64,000 nucleotides of DNA from Amphibalanus amphitrite (Eukaryota > Arthropoda > Thecostraca > Balanomorpha > Balanidae): NCBI RefSeq assembly GCF_019059575.1, contig NW_024881780.1, forward strand, positions 558,001 to 622,000. The letters are read 5' to 3'. Position 1 is the stretch's first letter; the number at the start of each line of letters is the position of its first letter. Shown piece after piece: positions 1-12,209 of the stretch. The translations under genes were made by a program, and so were the position numbers. The notes below the pieces were generated by a model, which made no database searches, was not told the DNA's origin, and worked only from the letters and a program-made list of their open reading frames with translations.

Positions 1-140
1 AAGGCGGCAGGTATTTGATACAGGAGCTAATGCTTAGGTGCAGCTGCCGCACCGACGTTGCGCCAGTTGGCCATATTGTCAAGCCGTTCACGTGCACAGC
101 ATTTCCTTATCTTATCACCTCATCGAGCATACTTACGATG
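1..140. other. Left-edge intergenic sequence
   Basis: No gene, repeat or RNA signature is visible here. It is the flank of the TIR element that begins at 141. Confidence 0.5.
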
Positions 141-1320
141 TAGGGGAGAGTGGGGTAAGATGCCCAGGGTGGGAAAGACGCCCCACCCCCTCTAGCGGCG
201 AAACAAAGAATTGAACCCGGAAATTAATGATCTTAGCGTAAATCGGAAGCCTGCCTTGTTAACTGCACAAAAATTTGCGAAGCTCAGTTGGGCAACGGCT
301 GGCTGGTGAATGCATGTTTTTTATTTGCTGCTTTCGAAAAATATTTTGGTGTCAAAACATTGTAAATATCAAAGAAGGTAGATAATTTTTGCGTCCCCTG
401 CTATAGTCGTGATACATTAACATGCGTGTACTGTGTCCCAAATAGTTTATTTCAGGGTGTAGTTTTATGGCTAACAAATTGTACTGATTTAATGTTACTT
501 CGGTACCTTGGGGTAAGATGCCCCCTGTCCTGATGGGGAAAGACGCCCCCCTAAATCCGTAGGCTGTCCTTCAAGCAGCCCGTCAAATTATTTATTACAT
601 GCTTGTGATGAGAGACAAATGCCGGTCTGGGACTATTGAGAGTCCAGTACGGTCGGGTGCTCCCCGTGCCGGTCTCTCGGCCCACACAGCGACTTTTTGG
701 GCGGCATCTGACTCTGAGAGCCCTCACGACGGCCTCGGTGGTCCCCATTATTGGCTCCAGGGCCCCTCACGACATCCTTTGAGGGCTCCCACGTTGGCTC
801 CACGGGCCACGCTGGCATCTGAGGTCCCCACGATGGGCTCGAGAGCCCTCAAGCATCATGAAGACCTATAAGGGCCCCACAGTGGTCTCCGAACGCCACC
901 ACGGAAGCTTGTTTGGCCGCGCTGGACTATGATGACCCTAACGATGACCTCTGAAGCCCCTTACGACCACTTTTGAGGGCCCTTACGATGACGTTTGGTG
1001 TCTACTGCAGGCTCGAAGGGAGTACTGATTCGTTCAGGCGATTCACGTGCCCATTTATGTCACTTATAGTGCAGGGGGCATCTTCCCCAACGCCAGGGGG
1101 CGTCTTTCCCACCCTGTGGGGTAAGATGCCCCCTTTGACTTCTTCAGGAAAATGCTTAATAGCAAAAAAAGTTATCATATTTCAGGCACGAAAGTGTGAT
1201 ATTTTTGGAGAAAAATGATGTCGGCTTCCGTTGAAACTCCAAGTTTTTGCTTTCCGATCGTCATTTACGAATAATATATGACATAACAAACCCCTGGGCG
1301 TCTTTCCCCACTCTCCCCTA
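141..1320. mobile_element. Non-autonomous TIR element with GGGGAGAGTGGGG ends
   Basis: The left end (143 on) reads GGGGAGAGTGGGGTAAGATG. The right end (to 1318) is its near-perfect reverse complement, ending in CACTCTCCCC. Both ends are flanked by TA, consistent with a TA target duplication. Related subterminal blocks (GGGGTAAGATGCCCCC beside GGGGAAAGACGCCCCC) recur near 505-550 and 1075-1135, as in elements with internal copies of their ends. No transposase-like ORF is present, so it is a MITE-like, non-autonomous copy of about 1.18 kb. The superfamily is not determined; the TA flank would fit Tc1/mariner-type integration but other TIR families are possible. Confidence 0.6.
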
Positions 1321-1574
1321 GCATGCTCTCGGGCTTATGCATCTACGCCGGAATAGTAAAATGAGTATGGTGGTCAAGTTTTCATCAAAAAGCGGCCCTT
1401 ATCCGGCGATGCTTTTAAGAGTGTTGAAATATATCCCTTTTGACACCGGATCTAATATAATACCTAATAGAACGATCACCTCAACCCATACTCGGATATT
1501 GTTCAGGATCAGCTTTGTTTGGCCATCACGGATTGCTTAATGCGCTCACTGCTTAGGTTCTACTGACTCTCATA

Positions 1575-1650
1575 ATATAGTCGTTTCCACGACGGACTAT
1601 CTGGCGATTGGCGAATATTTACACTTAATTTGACCAAATCTACACCTTTT
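1575..1650. repeat. Fragment of the ACGACGG-ended MITE
   Basis: The stretch beginning GTCGTTTCCACGACGGACTA, then TTAATTTGACCAAATCTACACC, resembles the left end of the MITE at 14024-14325. No right end is present nearby, so it is a decayed fragment. Confidence 0.4.
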
Positions 1651-1679
1651 ACAACAAATATCATTCAAAAAACTTTTGG

Positions 1680-2060
1680 GATTGTTTGCGTTTTTTCTAA
1701 AAAAAATCAACTTTTTTAATTTTTGGGGTAGAAATCCCAAAATCCGAGATATCAGTTTTGTAGCGCCGTCTTTTCTCTACATGACCATATAAAGAACTTT
1801 GAAATTGCTTAGTAACTGTAGCTTCTGTGAGCGTTTCAAGATTTCATGTTTTTTGCTCTTTTTTGCTCAAATATGACTTCAGTGTGACCTCAATAACTCC
1901 TGACTTAGGGTGACCTAAGACTTGCAATTTTGTGTGAAGGTGTCAAATTGATGCCCGGTAAGGTACTGAAAATTTGGCGGCGCTGCGCGCCGGCGTTTTC
2001 TTCTTATTCAGGAAAACCACAGGGGAGAGGCAAATTGACCCCCAGCGGGGCGAGGGTTAA
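1680..2060 (+). mobile_element. Truncated copy of the TTAA-flanked GC-ended element family
   Basis: This stretch shares the order of motifs seen in the right half of the full elements at 50057 and 56515: an AAAATCCGAGAT block, a TAGC-GTTTTGTAG block, TCAAATTGATGCCCGG, then a terminal CCCCAGCGGGGCGAGGGTTAA. The terminal TTAA is at 2057-2060. The left half is missing, so it is a 5'-truncated remnant. No coding potential is visible. Confidence 0.45.
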
Positions 2061-2110
2061 TAATTGTTGTACTTCAAGAAACGGACAACTTTACCTGAAA
2101 AGTAATTTGT

Positions 2111-2190
2111 CCGCTGCTCACTGAACGTGGGGTGGCTGTTTGTGTGCTCCTCGCGTCCATCTTGATCGCCGCCCGTCCGGTGGAGCTGCT
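2111..2190 (+). pseudogene. Duplicated 5' fragment of the fibrinogen-like gene
   Basis: About 78 bases (GCTGCTCACTG through CCGGTGGAGCTG) match 6724-6800, just upstream of the fibrinogen-like gene, with about two mismatches. The fragment then runs into a CTG triplet run. It lacks the coding part, so it is a transposed or duplicated leader fragment. Translated, it resembles a hydrophobic signal peptide only in a GTG-initiated frame, which I do not take as evidence for a gene. Confidence 0.5.
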
Positions 2191-2249
2191 GCTGCTGCTG
2201 CTGCTGGTCCACTGTGTCCCGCCGACTGTGGGACTTCGAGCGCAGTGTT

Positions 2250-2640
2250 CAGGTCAAGGTCATGACCTGACCGGTAAGGGTCAAGTTGCATATCAGTCGA
2301 TCCGTATCGTCGAGCCAAACACGACTAAGATGTTTTCATTGCTCTAGCATGCATCTATCAAAAGTTATTCGCGTAAAAGTGTCAAATACCATTGGTGTCC
2401 TGAGATGACCTCAGGTACACAAAAAGGGGTCAGGGGTGCCATTTCCATGTTCACCAAGTTCTTCACACAAGTCTATCAAAAGTTATTCGCGAAAAAGTGT
2501 CAAATACCATTGGTGACCTGAGATGACCTCAGGTGCACAAAAAGGGGTCACGGGTGCCATTTCCATGTTCACTGTGTCAAATATAATAGCAAATCAGTGT
2601 TTAGAGTGTTTTTAATAACTTTCGTCTAAAAGAGACGACT
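2250..2640. repeat. Dispersed repeat with an internal tandem duplication
   Basis: A block of about 105 bases starting at CTATCAAAAGTTATTCGCG occurs at about 2355 and again at about 2471 in direct orientation. A third, diverged copy with the same upstream context (GGTCAAGGTCATGA-CTGACC, then GCTCTAGCATGC) lies at about 12620-12920. It is non-coding and of unknown family. A short block (ACTGTGGGACTTCGAGCG) at 2220-2240 also recurs at 2783-2800. Confidence 0.5.
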
Positions 2641-3587
2641 TTCACAATGAGGCGACTTTCACAAAGCTAGCACGTATCCCACAAATCATTGGTATTTTTT
2701 CACAACTGCGGAACGCCGTCCACAGACGGAGTTCCGTTCACCAAGTCCTTCATCCTCAATGCTGGTCCACAGTGTCGCGACGACTGTGGGACTTCGAGCG
2801 TAATCATTGCAACCCTTCATCCAACGAGCCTGGTAGAACACGGCACACATACCACAATGTTGATACACACTATCGCATTAAATTACCAACGATCAGTCTG
2901 TCATGTGCACTGTGCAACCCAATGCACATCACAGACGTTTTTTCATTTATCATCCACTGCCCGCGAAATAAGTTGCAATAGGGTTGGGACCTATCTGCAT
3001 GCTCTGTATGTTTTGGTAAAATAAAAAAGCTCAGAATTTTTAATGATTTAATTTAAAATCACTTTGTTAAAAAAATGCCTAGTTAGTTCAGAAATTAATT
3101 ATTTGTGGCTGAAAACAACTTGCTTCTGATTGGTCGGGCTAATCATGACGTCACATGTAGGTATATAACTGTCTGTATATTTGGCGCAGTTGAGACATAC
3201 ATTTTCTATGTATTTTCCTATGGTAAATCGGAGTGATTGGTCGTGTTTTCAGTGTCTCTTTATTTTGCGCTGGTATTGCGTGGCTAAGAAGTTTTATCAA
3301 GAATGGCATATACTAAAATGTTCCTTTAATAATGGAGCTTCAATATCTGTGAGTTTTATTGGCAAGCGAAAACTGATTTCGCTGTTATTTTATCTGGAAA
3401 TTACTCATTTTTTTAGGTCAATATTCAAAATATTTTACGAGAACAAGTTGGCACTTTTCTTGATTTTTGCACTCAAATCGCGTGCGATTCAACTGTATTG
3501 GAACTTGCAAAGAAGCTTGGTGATTAATTAACTGAGTTGTTATGGCACTGTTTGCAAAGCATGGATAATGAAACTCTGCCAAAGACT
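2641..3587. other. Intergenic, no supported feature
   Basis: AT-rich sequence with only short, unconvincing ORFs. A TATA-like GTATATAACTG occurs near 3161-3171, upstream of the exon candidate at 3590, but no link can be shown. Confidence 0.4.
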
Positions 3588-3589
3588 TA

Positions 3590-3937
3590 GCTACATAGCA
3601 ATGCCTCAAGTAATACGCAGGAGGGACAGAATTCAGAGTCCGATCGAGAAGAATCGGTGCAAATGCTACGAAGACCAGGCAGCTCTGATACAATAGCTAG
3701 TCGTCTCACTACTCTCACTCCATTAGACCAGCTGATTCCTGACAGCACCGACTCGGATGCAAAGATGGAGCTCATCTTCCAAGCCAGAAACCAGTTCTTT
3801 GATGGAAGATGTGATGCTGCCTCTGTCTCTGCTTTGTTGGCCACTTTGGACGGGGCGGAGCTCCGCTCCTTGCGTGAGCGGTTATTCGCCTGTCATCCAG
3901 AAATAGTTCCTTCGTTTGCTGGCCGTTCCCTGATTAG
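3590..3937 (+). CDS. Orphan coding-exon candidate, function unknown
   Basis: A 116-codon stretch is open between a plausible acceptor (ACTTAG, ending about 3589) and a plausible donor (ATTAG/GTGCAA at about 3937/3938). The translation is acidic and Ser/Thr-rich at the start (motif ESDREESVQMLRRPGSSD). It then becomes helical (KMELIFQARNQFFDGRCD, LDGAELRSLRERLFACHPEI). Composition and lack of repeats look like a real protein exon rather than a random ORF, but I recognise no family. The upstream and downstream exons are not identified, so it could be an exon of a gene mostly outside my recognition, a pseudogene, or chance. Confidence 0.35.
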
Positions 3938-6660
3938 GTGCAATACGGGGAGCTGTAATCAGGAAAGTAACTTTCCATATGAAAGGGGTGCAGGTGCACC
4001 CCCGTCCCCCATCCACTAGAAGTGCACCCCCATAGGCTAAGCGGCGCCCCACACGCCGCCACACACAATTAGCTCTAGAGCAGATGGCGAGGGTGATTTC
4101 TCGGCTACATTCCATCTCGGCGTCGTGATGCTTGTGGGCTTGGAAAGCGTCCAGTCGTATGTAGGGTAGGGTAGTGTAGGGGTAGGGTTGAGTTCAATAA
4201 GGTCCTTACATTTGAAAGGTTTGAACAACCCGCAATCAGCACAACATACCACAAGTTAAATAAAAAACTGCCAAACTCCGCCCAACTAATATTAATAAAC
4301 ATTACAGCCAAACTAATGGCCTAAATAAAAATATATCTCAAATCCTAACAGTTATCGCGGGTGATGGCGCCATGAGTTGCTATTATCCAAAACAGATGCA
4401 AATAAACATGTTTGTATGTCCTATGTATGTTTGTTTTAAAAACGTTGCAGCGGCGCTGGGAACTGCAGTCTTAGATCTGGGTATGTTTGGCATCTGCAAC
4501 TCTTCATATACACATTAACCCTATTTCGGACGGGGAGACCTTTCAGGATTTTCTTGTACAATTGCCAAACGCCGCGAGACATTCAGCTCATATTTGGTGA
4601 CTTTTCCTAAATGCTCATTGCGCACATCTCAGCAAAAAAAAAAAAAAAAAAAAATGCCGGGTCAGGTCAGGTCAGGTAACCAGAGCGGGCTTGTTGACCC
4701 CACCTCAGAAAAGTTTGCAAACACGTCAGAGCTTGAGTTTTTCACGAAGTTATTTCCTCTCATCAAATCTTCAAAACAGTACCTGCAGTATGTGTCGTTT
4801 GTATATCTCAGAATTTTTGATTTGTGACCTGAGGTTAGGTCAGATTCGTGACCTTTACATTGCAAGCCTATGGAAAAGTATTGAAATGCGACCTGCACCT
4901 CGAGTAAACGAGTCAAAACCACCCAATTCTTTAAGAATTATGACACATTATTTTATCTGTAATGATCCAGGTGCCATTTACTGACAGGGACACCGGAGAG
5001 GGTTATCTGAGCCGAGATCATGTGAGGTGATATCTACCATACATCAATGCTCACAATACTTACAATATTGACAATGCTTTTGCTTACAACACTTACAATA
5101 CTTACGATGAGACCAGCAAACACTCTGCCGTTACAGTTCTAACTTCTGTTTCGAAAAACGACGTTACACACATTCGCTGCCAGCATAACATGTATTGTTT
5201 GACAGTAACAAAATACAATTGACATCTGAACCCCAAACGGACCGCCATCCACTCAAATTTTATAACCCTGACCGGTCAGGGGGCGAATGGAGGTCATTTC
5301 CTGGGCATTACACTCAGCCCTTGCACAAAATATCTCACCTCACAGTGATCATTACAACAATAGCACCGACTTGATAGTGGATTTCAAAGTACTTGCATCA
5401 GCTCTTCCTGCTATTGCAGACGATCATCTCCTCAGGGTAATGTTGTTCGGGACATGAACGAAGATCGTTTTCGGAGTTTCATAAGTGCTACTGCAACAGC
5501 CTGGCACAAAACAGGACTTTTACGCTCTTCTCTGCACTTTGCCCTTCAGTATATCACAAAAGAATTGTTTAGAATCCATCTTACGCTTCTTTCACAGTCT
5601 CCCTTGCCACCGTAGGGCTTAGATAGATTGCTGTTGCTGGTAAGTTAAGGCACGGTAGATAGAAATTACCTCGGTTCTCAACGCCTTAAGTTGTTTTCAT
5701 AAAAAAGAACAAATAAATGATCAATAAGATGACAGGAATGTAAACATTTTAATCGTAAAGTAGTCCAAATATTGGAATGAGCCTTTGCTTTTCAGCATCC
5801 TCCGATTCATCATCTTTATCATTTGGAAATTCGAGGTACATAAAATGTTTATCACGCGCTCATGTTAAGTGGGAATATAGTACACGGCAGACACATCAAT
5901 TTTTGACACTGAACATTTCATCCGTAAATGTTTTAGCATAATTTAAAGTTAAAAACAGCGCGAATGGCAGAGTGAAGCAAACAACATCTTTCACCCATTG
6001 ATATAACATGTAATCTGTGGTGCGCCAGATGCGCCATTATTTGTCAACCGCAGAAGGTGACATGTGACGTAACAGCATCAAGAGCATCTTTTTTCAAGAA
6101 CTTTTCAAAACAAGTTTCCTATCTTTCTTCCCCCATTTCTCTCAGCTTATTGATTTTATGAGGCAATGGTATGCACCATAAATTCTGTGAAAATAGTTTG
6201 ATCATTTTCATGCATTCTTAAAAAATCGAGTTCCCAACCCCATTGCACTCATAGAGCCCACCAAACAGTACCGTCCTTAACGATGATAAACAAGTAATGA
6301 TAAGTAAACAATAGGTACGTGGACTCTAAAAAGTTCTGCTTGTGCTCTATAAAACCTAGTTTACCAAAATGCGGGATCCTATTAGGTAGGTGTGCTGTGC
6401 ACACTGCGAACTCAGAGTCACTGCGCAGTTGATGGAAAGTTCGCCAGTCAAACGTCTACGTAAAATGTGGTCACTCCGGACCAGCGGCGGGTCCGCGCAC
6501 GGCGCCGGCACTGCGTCTGATTCACGGCTTGTGTCGACGCCGTTCCATGGGCTGGGAAAATTGCCGCTCTTTGATTTGCCATTGTTCCCCGGCATCGGAC
6601 CCTGTTCATAATGCAGGATAACCAGGCGGTTCTCAGGGCCGATTTTTTCGCGCGGCGACC
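3938..6660. other. Intergenic, no supported gene
   Basis: This contains a poly-A run with a (GTCAG)n stretch at about 4630-4680, short CTTACAATA repeats near 5050-5105, and AT-rich sequence. ORFs here are short and unlike known proteins. Confidence 0.4.
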
Positions 6661-6860
6661 TCGAATATAAGCGGAGTGTAGCGATTTGTTTCCTCCAGTG
6701 TGCGATCCGTCCGGTTCCGATACGCTGCTCACTGGACGTGGGGTGGCTGTTTGTGTGCTCCTCGCGTCCTTCTTGATCGCCGCCCGTCCGGTGGAGCTGT
6801 GATCAACCGGAGCGACCCAGAGTCGGGTCGGGTGCCGTGCGGGTCGCGCGGACAGCCGTC
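6661..6860 (+). promoter_or_regulatory. Putative core promoter and 5' leader of the fibrinogen-like gene
   Basis: A TATA-like AATATAAGC sits at about 6664-6672, some 190 bases upstream of the chosen ATG. The sequence between is CpG-rich and holds the roughly 78-bp segment that is duplicated at 2111-2190. The transcription start is inferred, not shown. Confidence 0.35.
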
Positions 6861-7073
6861 ATGGCCTCGGGGAGGGCCGTCAGCGTCCTGTTTCTGCTGG
6901 CGCTGGCCGTCAAGGGTCAGCAGCCGTTCATCTTTTCGCCGCAGCAGACGTCGGCGAGGCAGCCGTTCCAGTCGTCGGTGAGTCGCGGCACTAGACCGCT
7001 GGACCTCCGCCACCAGGGCGCCGTGCACGCGCGCCAGACGCACTTCGGTCAACAGCAGCAGGTGCAGGTCGTA

Positions 7074-7118
<45 letters not shown>

Positions 7119-8105
7119 GCGCAGGCGCACCCAGTGCCGCAAGCACAGGCGCAGGTGGCGACCACGCCGGCGCCGGCACGACCGGAGCCAACCACTGAGC
7201 GGCAGAGCAGTCGTCACAAGAGCAAGTCCAGCAGGAAGTCGTCCTCCAGCGCGAGTCCGCAGCCGGAGCCGGCCGCGGCCGACCAGTGCCAGCCGTCGGC
7301 GGCGCAGCTGTCGGCGCTGCTGGCGCCGCGGCTCGAGGTGGCCGTGCGCCGCGCGCTGGCCGCCCACAAGTGCGGCGACCCGGCCGCGCTGCCCGGCACC
7401 CAGCAGCCGTGCGACCTGCGGCCGGCGCCGCTCTCTCAGCACAGCGCCCCGCACCGCGAGCCGGCCGTGCGCGCGTGCGCCCAGAGCTGCCTGCAGCTCC
7501 GCGACGACGAGGACCCTCTGCCGGACGGCATCTACTGGCTGACCGGGCTGCCGGTGCCCGTCTACTGCGACTTCACACACGACGGCGGCGGCTGGACGCT
7601 GCTGCTGACGGCGGTCTCCAAGGATGGCTGGGACCTGCTCAGCGTGCTAGCGCGCAACCGTCGCTCGCCCTCCATGACGGATAACTACTCGATCCTGCGC
7701 TACGCCGACACCATCAAGAATCTCAGCGACACGGATCGCTTCGCCTACCGGATCGAGACGCAGGCTGAGACGGGCCGCCAGCGCTGGGGCGGCGTCTGGC
7801 TCGCCCCGCGCTACTACAGCTTCGTGGACGAGACCGGCGCTCAGACAGACGTGCGACTGGTGCGCCGCTTTGACCGCTGGACCTACAAGGACCTCGGCAT
7901 CGAGCAGCGCATGCCGTGGCTGCGCATACAGGGCGGCGACACCACCGTGCTCACCACGAGCGACGCGCTCGGAGCCAACTGGTGGGGCACGCTGGTGACG
8001 CACAAGCTGGAGACGACCACCAACTACCGCCACAGTCCGTGGATCAGCCCCGAGGCGCTCAACTCGGGCACTGTCCTCTACTGGATGCGGGAGGAAGAGA
8101 TGTAG
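6861..8105 (+). CDS. Secreted glutamine-rich protein with fibrinogen-like C-terminal region
   Basis: Single uninterrupted frame of 414 residues. I chose the ATG at 6861 because it begins a classical signal peptide (MASGRAVSVLFLLALAVKGQ) and because the eight codons upstream start only with GTG. Order of regions: signal peptide (1 to about 20); low-complexity Gln-rich part with a run of about 14 Gln (about residues 72-86), then Pro/Ala and basic Ser-rich stretches; a Cys-containing linker (about 143-205); then a region whose start matches the fibrinogen-C fold (DGIYWL, then VYCDFTHDGGGWTLLL at about 222-250). The rest, with NYSILRYAD and RWGGVWLAPRYYSF, does not show the usual FReD EFWLGN and calcium-site motifs. 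It is therefore a divergent or half fibrinogen-like domain, perhaps a lectin-like secreted or adhesive protein. Function is inferred only from fold and secretion signal. GC and CpG content is far above its flanks. Confidence 0.8.
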
Positions 8106-8720
8106 GCTGGCGAACGGCCGCCCGCCCGCGAGACCTGCAGGGTACAATGGGTCGGCGACCGCTCCGCTCCTGCAGTTGGTGCGATGCATCCGCTTGTTTT
8201 TTGCTCTGTTACCTCCACATGTGCGTGGCTCTAGATTTCATCTTGCATGCATCATACACTTTTCATTTGACAAGTGCGTTTTTGGAATGTGTTAAGTGTC
8301 TGGCTACTTCAAATAATGTTGTCTCGTGCGTTAAGTAAACAGGTCCGCGGTTGATATTTCCGTACTTCGTGGAATAGTAAACGTCGCGTTTTGTAACAAC
8401 TTCACACGAACTGCTGATGTAACCTTGTCGATCGTGGGAAACGACCGCCTGCTTTCCGCCAACTGGTGCGCTGTGCGTCCATTTACAAGCTGGCTCACGA
8501 ATGCATCGTCTAGTCTTCTGTTTCCGTGCAGTGCCACGGGACGGAAATATTGTGATCCGGGAAATCAGGCTCACATTGATTGTTAGAATGTGTATGTGTG
8601 TTTTGTGTGCCTCTACAATTGAGGTCATATTTTGATCATTTTTTCGACACAGCTGCTCGCTTTTATTTATAAGTGACAAGCGCTGTTCTTTGTGTTTTGT
8701 CGCTATCAACCAATAAAACA
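8106..8720 (+). other. Probable 3' UTR of the fibrinogen-like gene
   Basis: Downstream of the TAG at 8103-8105, base composition falls to AT-rich. The first clear polyadenylation hexamer on this strand is AATAAA at 8712-8717, so the transcript may end near 8735. A 684-bp open frame on the opposite strand (8263-8946) has no recognisable domain. Confidence 0.4.
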
Positions 8721-10560
8721 GCGAATGGAAGTGGCTAATGTCATCGAAAGCAATGCTGAGGAATACATTTACACATACTGTAAGAAATAAGCTTTTTACC
8801 CTCAATGTCATGAACGGACCTTCACTGGCAGCTCGCATAAAAATAATGAATAAAAAGAACACACCATTTAAACAACTGTAGTTATGCCGTACAAAGGCCT
8901 TGAATGCAGTCAAATAACTGGACCATGAATATTTAAGGCCGCTCACACTTTTCTAGCCTAGGCTCTGAATAACGGTGTGCTGGGGCATGGAAGCAACGTA
9001 GCTGAACAAAGGAATACCGTATGAATGCCCGGAACATAGCTTTGATTTAGAATAACTGTTTTCATATAAAAATGTAGGCTAGAATTGAACTGCCCCGAAT
9101 AAAGGCTTGGCTACGTAGCTCAAACGAGCATTATATGTAAAGTTTATCAATTAGTACCTGTAGCAAATACCTACTAATATGCACACCAAATAGGTACTGT
9201 TTGTTATGGATTGGATTGATCATGGATTGTCTCAATGGATTGGCGTACCTAAGGCTTGCTGCTATAAAGCTAATGCAGGGGTCGGCCATTGGTGGATCAT
9301 GCTCCCTTTGGAGGTAATGGAGCCCTTAGGCGGGGGTAATGAAGGTCTCTGAGAGGCCTCATCTTTTTAGAATTAATGGCTTCCTTGATGCGACATACAT
9401 CGCGACTGCTTTGCCCTAGGGTTCAAAGATTAGTCCAGACCAAAGGCACACAGCATGAATTAATTATAGCTGGCGCATGCCGATTCTCATATAGCCGCTC
9501 ATCATTCCATACAGTCGTACAACAGCAACTGCCATGTTTTACAATCGCCCATCTATTGGCGCTTTGACAGCCGTTAGCGGTAAGGGGGAGGAGTCGATCG
9601 GACCCACAGCCGCTCGGCCTCTGAGCTGGAGCTTTTGCGGAAAAACGAGTGTGTCGTTCGTGACGATAGGAGGCCGCTGGCGCTGCCAAGTGCCACCCAA
9701 TTTCAAGGTCCTTGGCCCAGCGGAACACCTTCAATTAAGGGGGGGGGGGCACTGCCGACTTTTTGTCCCATTCTTTCCATGCAACACCCATAGGGCTAAC
9801 GTTGAAATACCAAAATTAAAGGAGGTCACGGTGCCCCGGTGTCCCCATCGTTCCGCAGCCTGTTCCTTGGACATGGGTGATCTTCCATAGGTCAATGACA
9901 AGTGTCTAGTAAATCGGGATCCGCTGCGTAACCTCTTGAAGCGAAATTTTTATGGCCTGCCATGAGCTCAAGAAAGAGCTCACAAGTCAACGGTTATTTG
10001 GGTCAAGGTCAGGAGATTTGCAGGTTAGGCAATCAAATGATCGACTCGAATCTCGATGGTACAGTTTTGTCGTTATCCGACGCTTTTTACGTGAGTTATT
10101 CACAAAAAAACACCCGCTGCCCCTACATGTAGGTATGAGGTTTAAATCAAATGTGCTACATGAAATGTTCTCAGTTCTGTGAATGAACTATCATGTTCTA
10201 AATTTGATACTGTCAGAAATGCAGAAATACACAAAGCGTCACGGAAAGGTATGGGTGGAAGTTCAGAAAATTTTGACCGTGTCAGAAACGGGGGGGGGGG
10301 GCAATGGCCCTGCATGGCGCCCAAAAAGGGGCACGACCCCGGAGGACCTGCCGACCACTGGGTATGTGTTGTAAAGGAAACTGTCGCATCGACTCGGATT
10401 AGCATTCTTTTGTGTATCGCCTGTCGACGAAAGGCGATAAAAGATTTACAAGACAACCATGAGGCGGATGCAGGAAAACGTTGGTCGTAGGAAAGAGCTG
10501 GGTGTTTAGGCATCAATCATCCATGTCCAGAATTCTATCCTCTGTTGAAGACCGGTAAAA
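8721..10560. other. Intergenic, no supported gene
   Basis: AT-rich to mixed sequence with poly-G runs at about 9740 and 10290. No repeats with clear ends or protein-like ORFs were recognised. Confidence 0.4.
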
Positions 10561-10628
10561 TGACAACATGTACATACATCATTCGCAGGTTTTTACCCAC
10601 TTTCCTCGATCGTGTACACAGATAGATG

Positions 10629-10829
<201 letters not shown>

Positions 10830-11036
10830 GGTACCGTGGCCTTTGTTGACCTCTCTAGACCACTCTAGTAGTTTGGTGTCATTTTCACTCGGTGGCTAGA
10901 GGTGCCAGGGAATGGTTCTTTCTTACGGTCATTTATTGTTTACCGTAAGAACCCTGTTGTGAGAGAGTTTTAAGTTGATCTGAGGCGTCCCGAATCTGTG
11001 CTTAATCTGACCTGGGGCTTACAGTGTGCCAATTTT

Positions 11037-12209
11037 TAACCCTCGCCCGGCGAGGGGGCTTGATGCAACACCCTTATAAAGGTTGTTCGTAGAATGTAAA
11101 AATGGCGGCGATAGCGTTACCAAATTTGGCACATTCTGAAGCATCCTATCGGTATACATTTCCTGAAAATTTCAGTTCCTAGTCATTTTATATCAGTTCA
11201 CCGGGTCACAAAAACCGGCACAAGGTCAGGGTATGAAAGGTCCGCGTTTTGAAGAAGGCCCTCGCCTGACGTTCACGTGAGCTAACATTTTACGCTGACC
11301 AGGTCGAACGAAGTCCCATTTTCACATATTCACACATTTACACATGCTCACCGACCTATTCAAAGATGGCTTTCAAATGATATGCTTTGGATCGCAAATA
11401 TTGGGACATGTATATTCAAGAACTGCTGTGTACCTAAGTGTTTTGATTTTAATCTGGACCGTAAATGATATTTGGTCATCGCGTTCTAATAAATTATTAA
11501 CTATAAGTATTGCTATTATATTGATGTGGGATATTGATTGGAGTGGGATATTGACAGCAATATTGATAGCGGCATAGTAGCCAGGTCATGACGGTGCGAA
11601 GTTTTTCGCAAACGGAATTTGCATGTGTTTTGTTTTTCAGTAGCTAGGCAGTGGGTAGCCGCTTTCAGGCACCCTAGTGTTCGTTCAGACGTCACGCTCA
11701 TTTGGATAACTATACCACAACAAATGCCCACACGTATTCGCCGCACCGCAATCTGTTACCACTGGCACTGGCAGTATGATGTTATAATGCTTAAATCATG
11801 CTGTGCTTCGTCATTTGAGCGGACGCTATGAGTTGACCCGCGCCCCGCTGGGGCTCCTGGAATTTCACGCCCTGTCAGAGGGGGGGGGGGGTGTTTTCCC
11901 ACCCTTCTAACTCGGCTCCTGGGCCACTTAGCGACACGTTGTAGACGGTGTTGTAAAAATTGTCAAGAATGATTAAGAATTTACTTCGGTCAATTTTTAG
12001 GTCAGGTCAAAGTTCAGGTCACCAAAGTCATGTAAAGTAGACCTTTGCCAATTTCCAGGTCAAACTTAGACAATTTTTTACTTAAACCGGCGCTTAGCTG
12101 GAACTGATAAAGCTTCAGCGCCGCGGAAAAACGTTCGATAGCTCTTCTGACCAGCTCTTTCAGGGAACCTGCTCTCAGATTTGATCCAGGATAAACGGTT
12201 TAGCCTGCA
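11037..12209. other. Intergenic, with possible decayed ends of the TTAA/GC-ended family
   Basis: TTAACCCTCGCCCGGCGAGG at about 11036 and GACCCGCGCCCCGCTGGGG at about 11836 resemble left ends of the element family at 50057 and 56515, in inverted orientation. Neither has a matching right end. The remainder is AT-rich without a supported gene. Confidence 0.35.

Noticed and set aside
6729..7580. 283-codon Leu/Arg-rich minus-strand ORF
   Set aside because: Shadow of the high-GC fibrinogen-like gene; the plus frame has a signal peptide and a fibrinogen-like domain.
8263..8946. 227-codon open frame on the minus strand
   Set aside because: It lies antisense to the probable 3' UTR of the fibrinogen-like gene, has no recognisable domain and ordinary AT-rich composition; probably chance.
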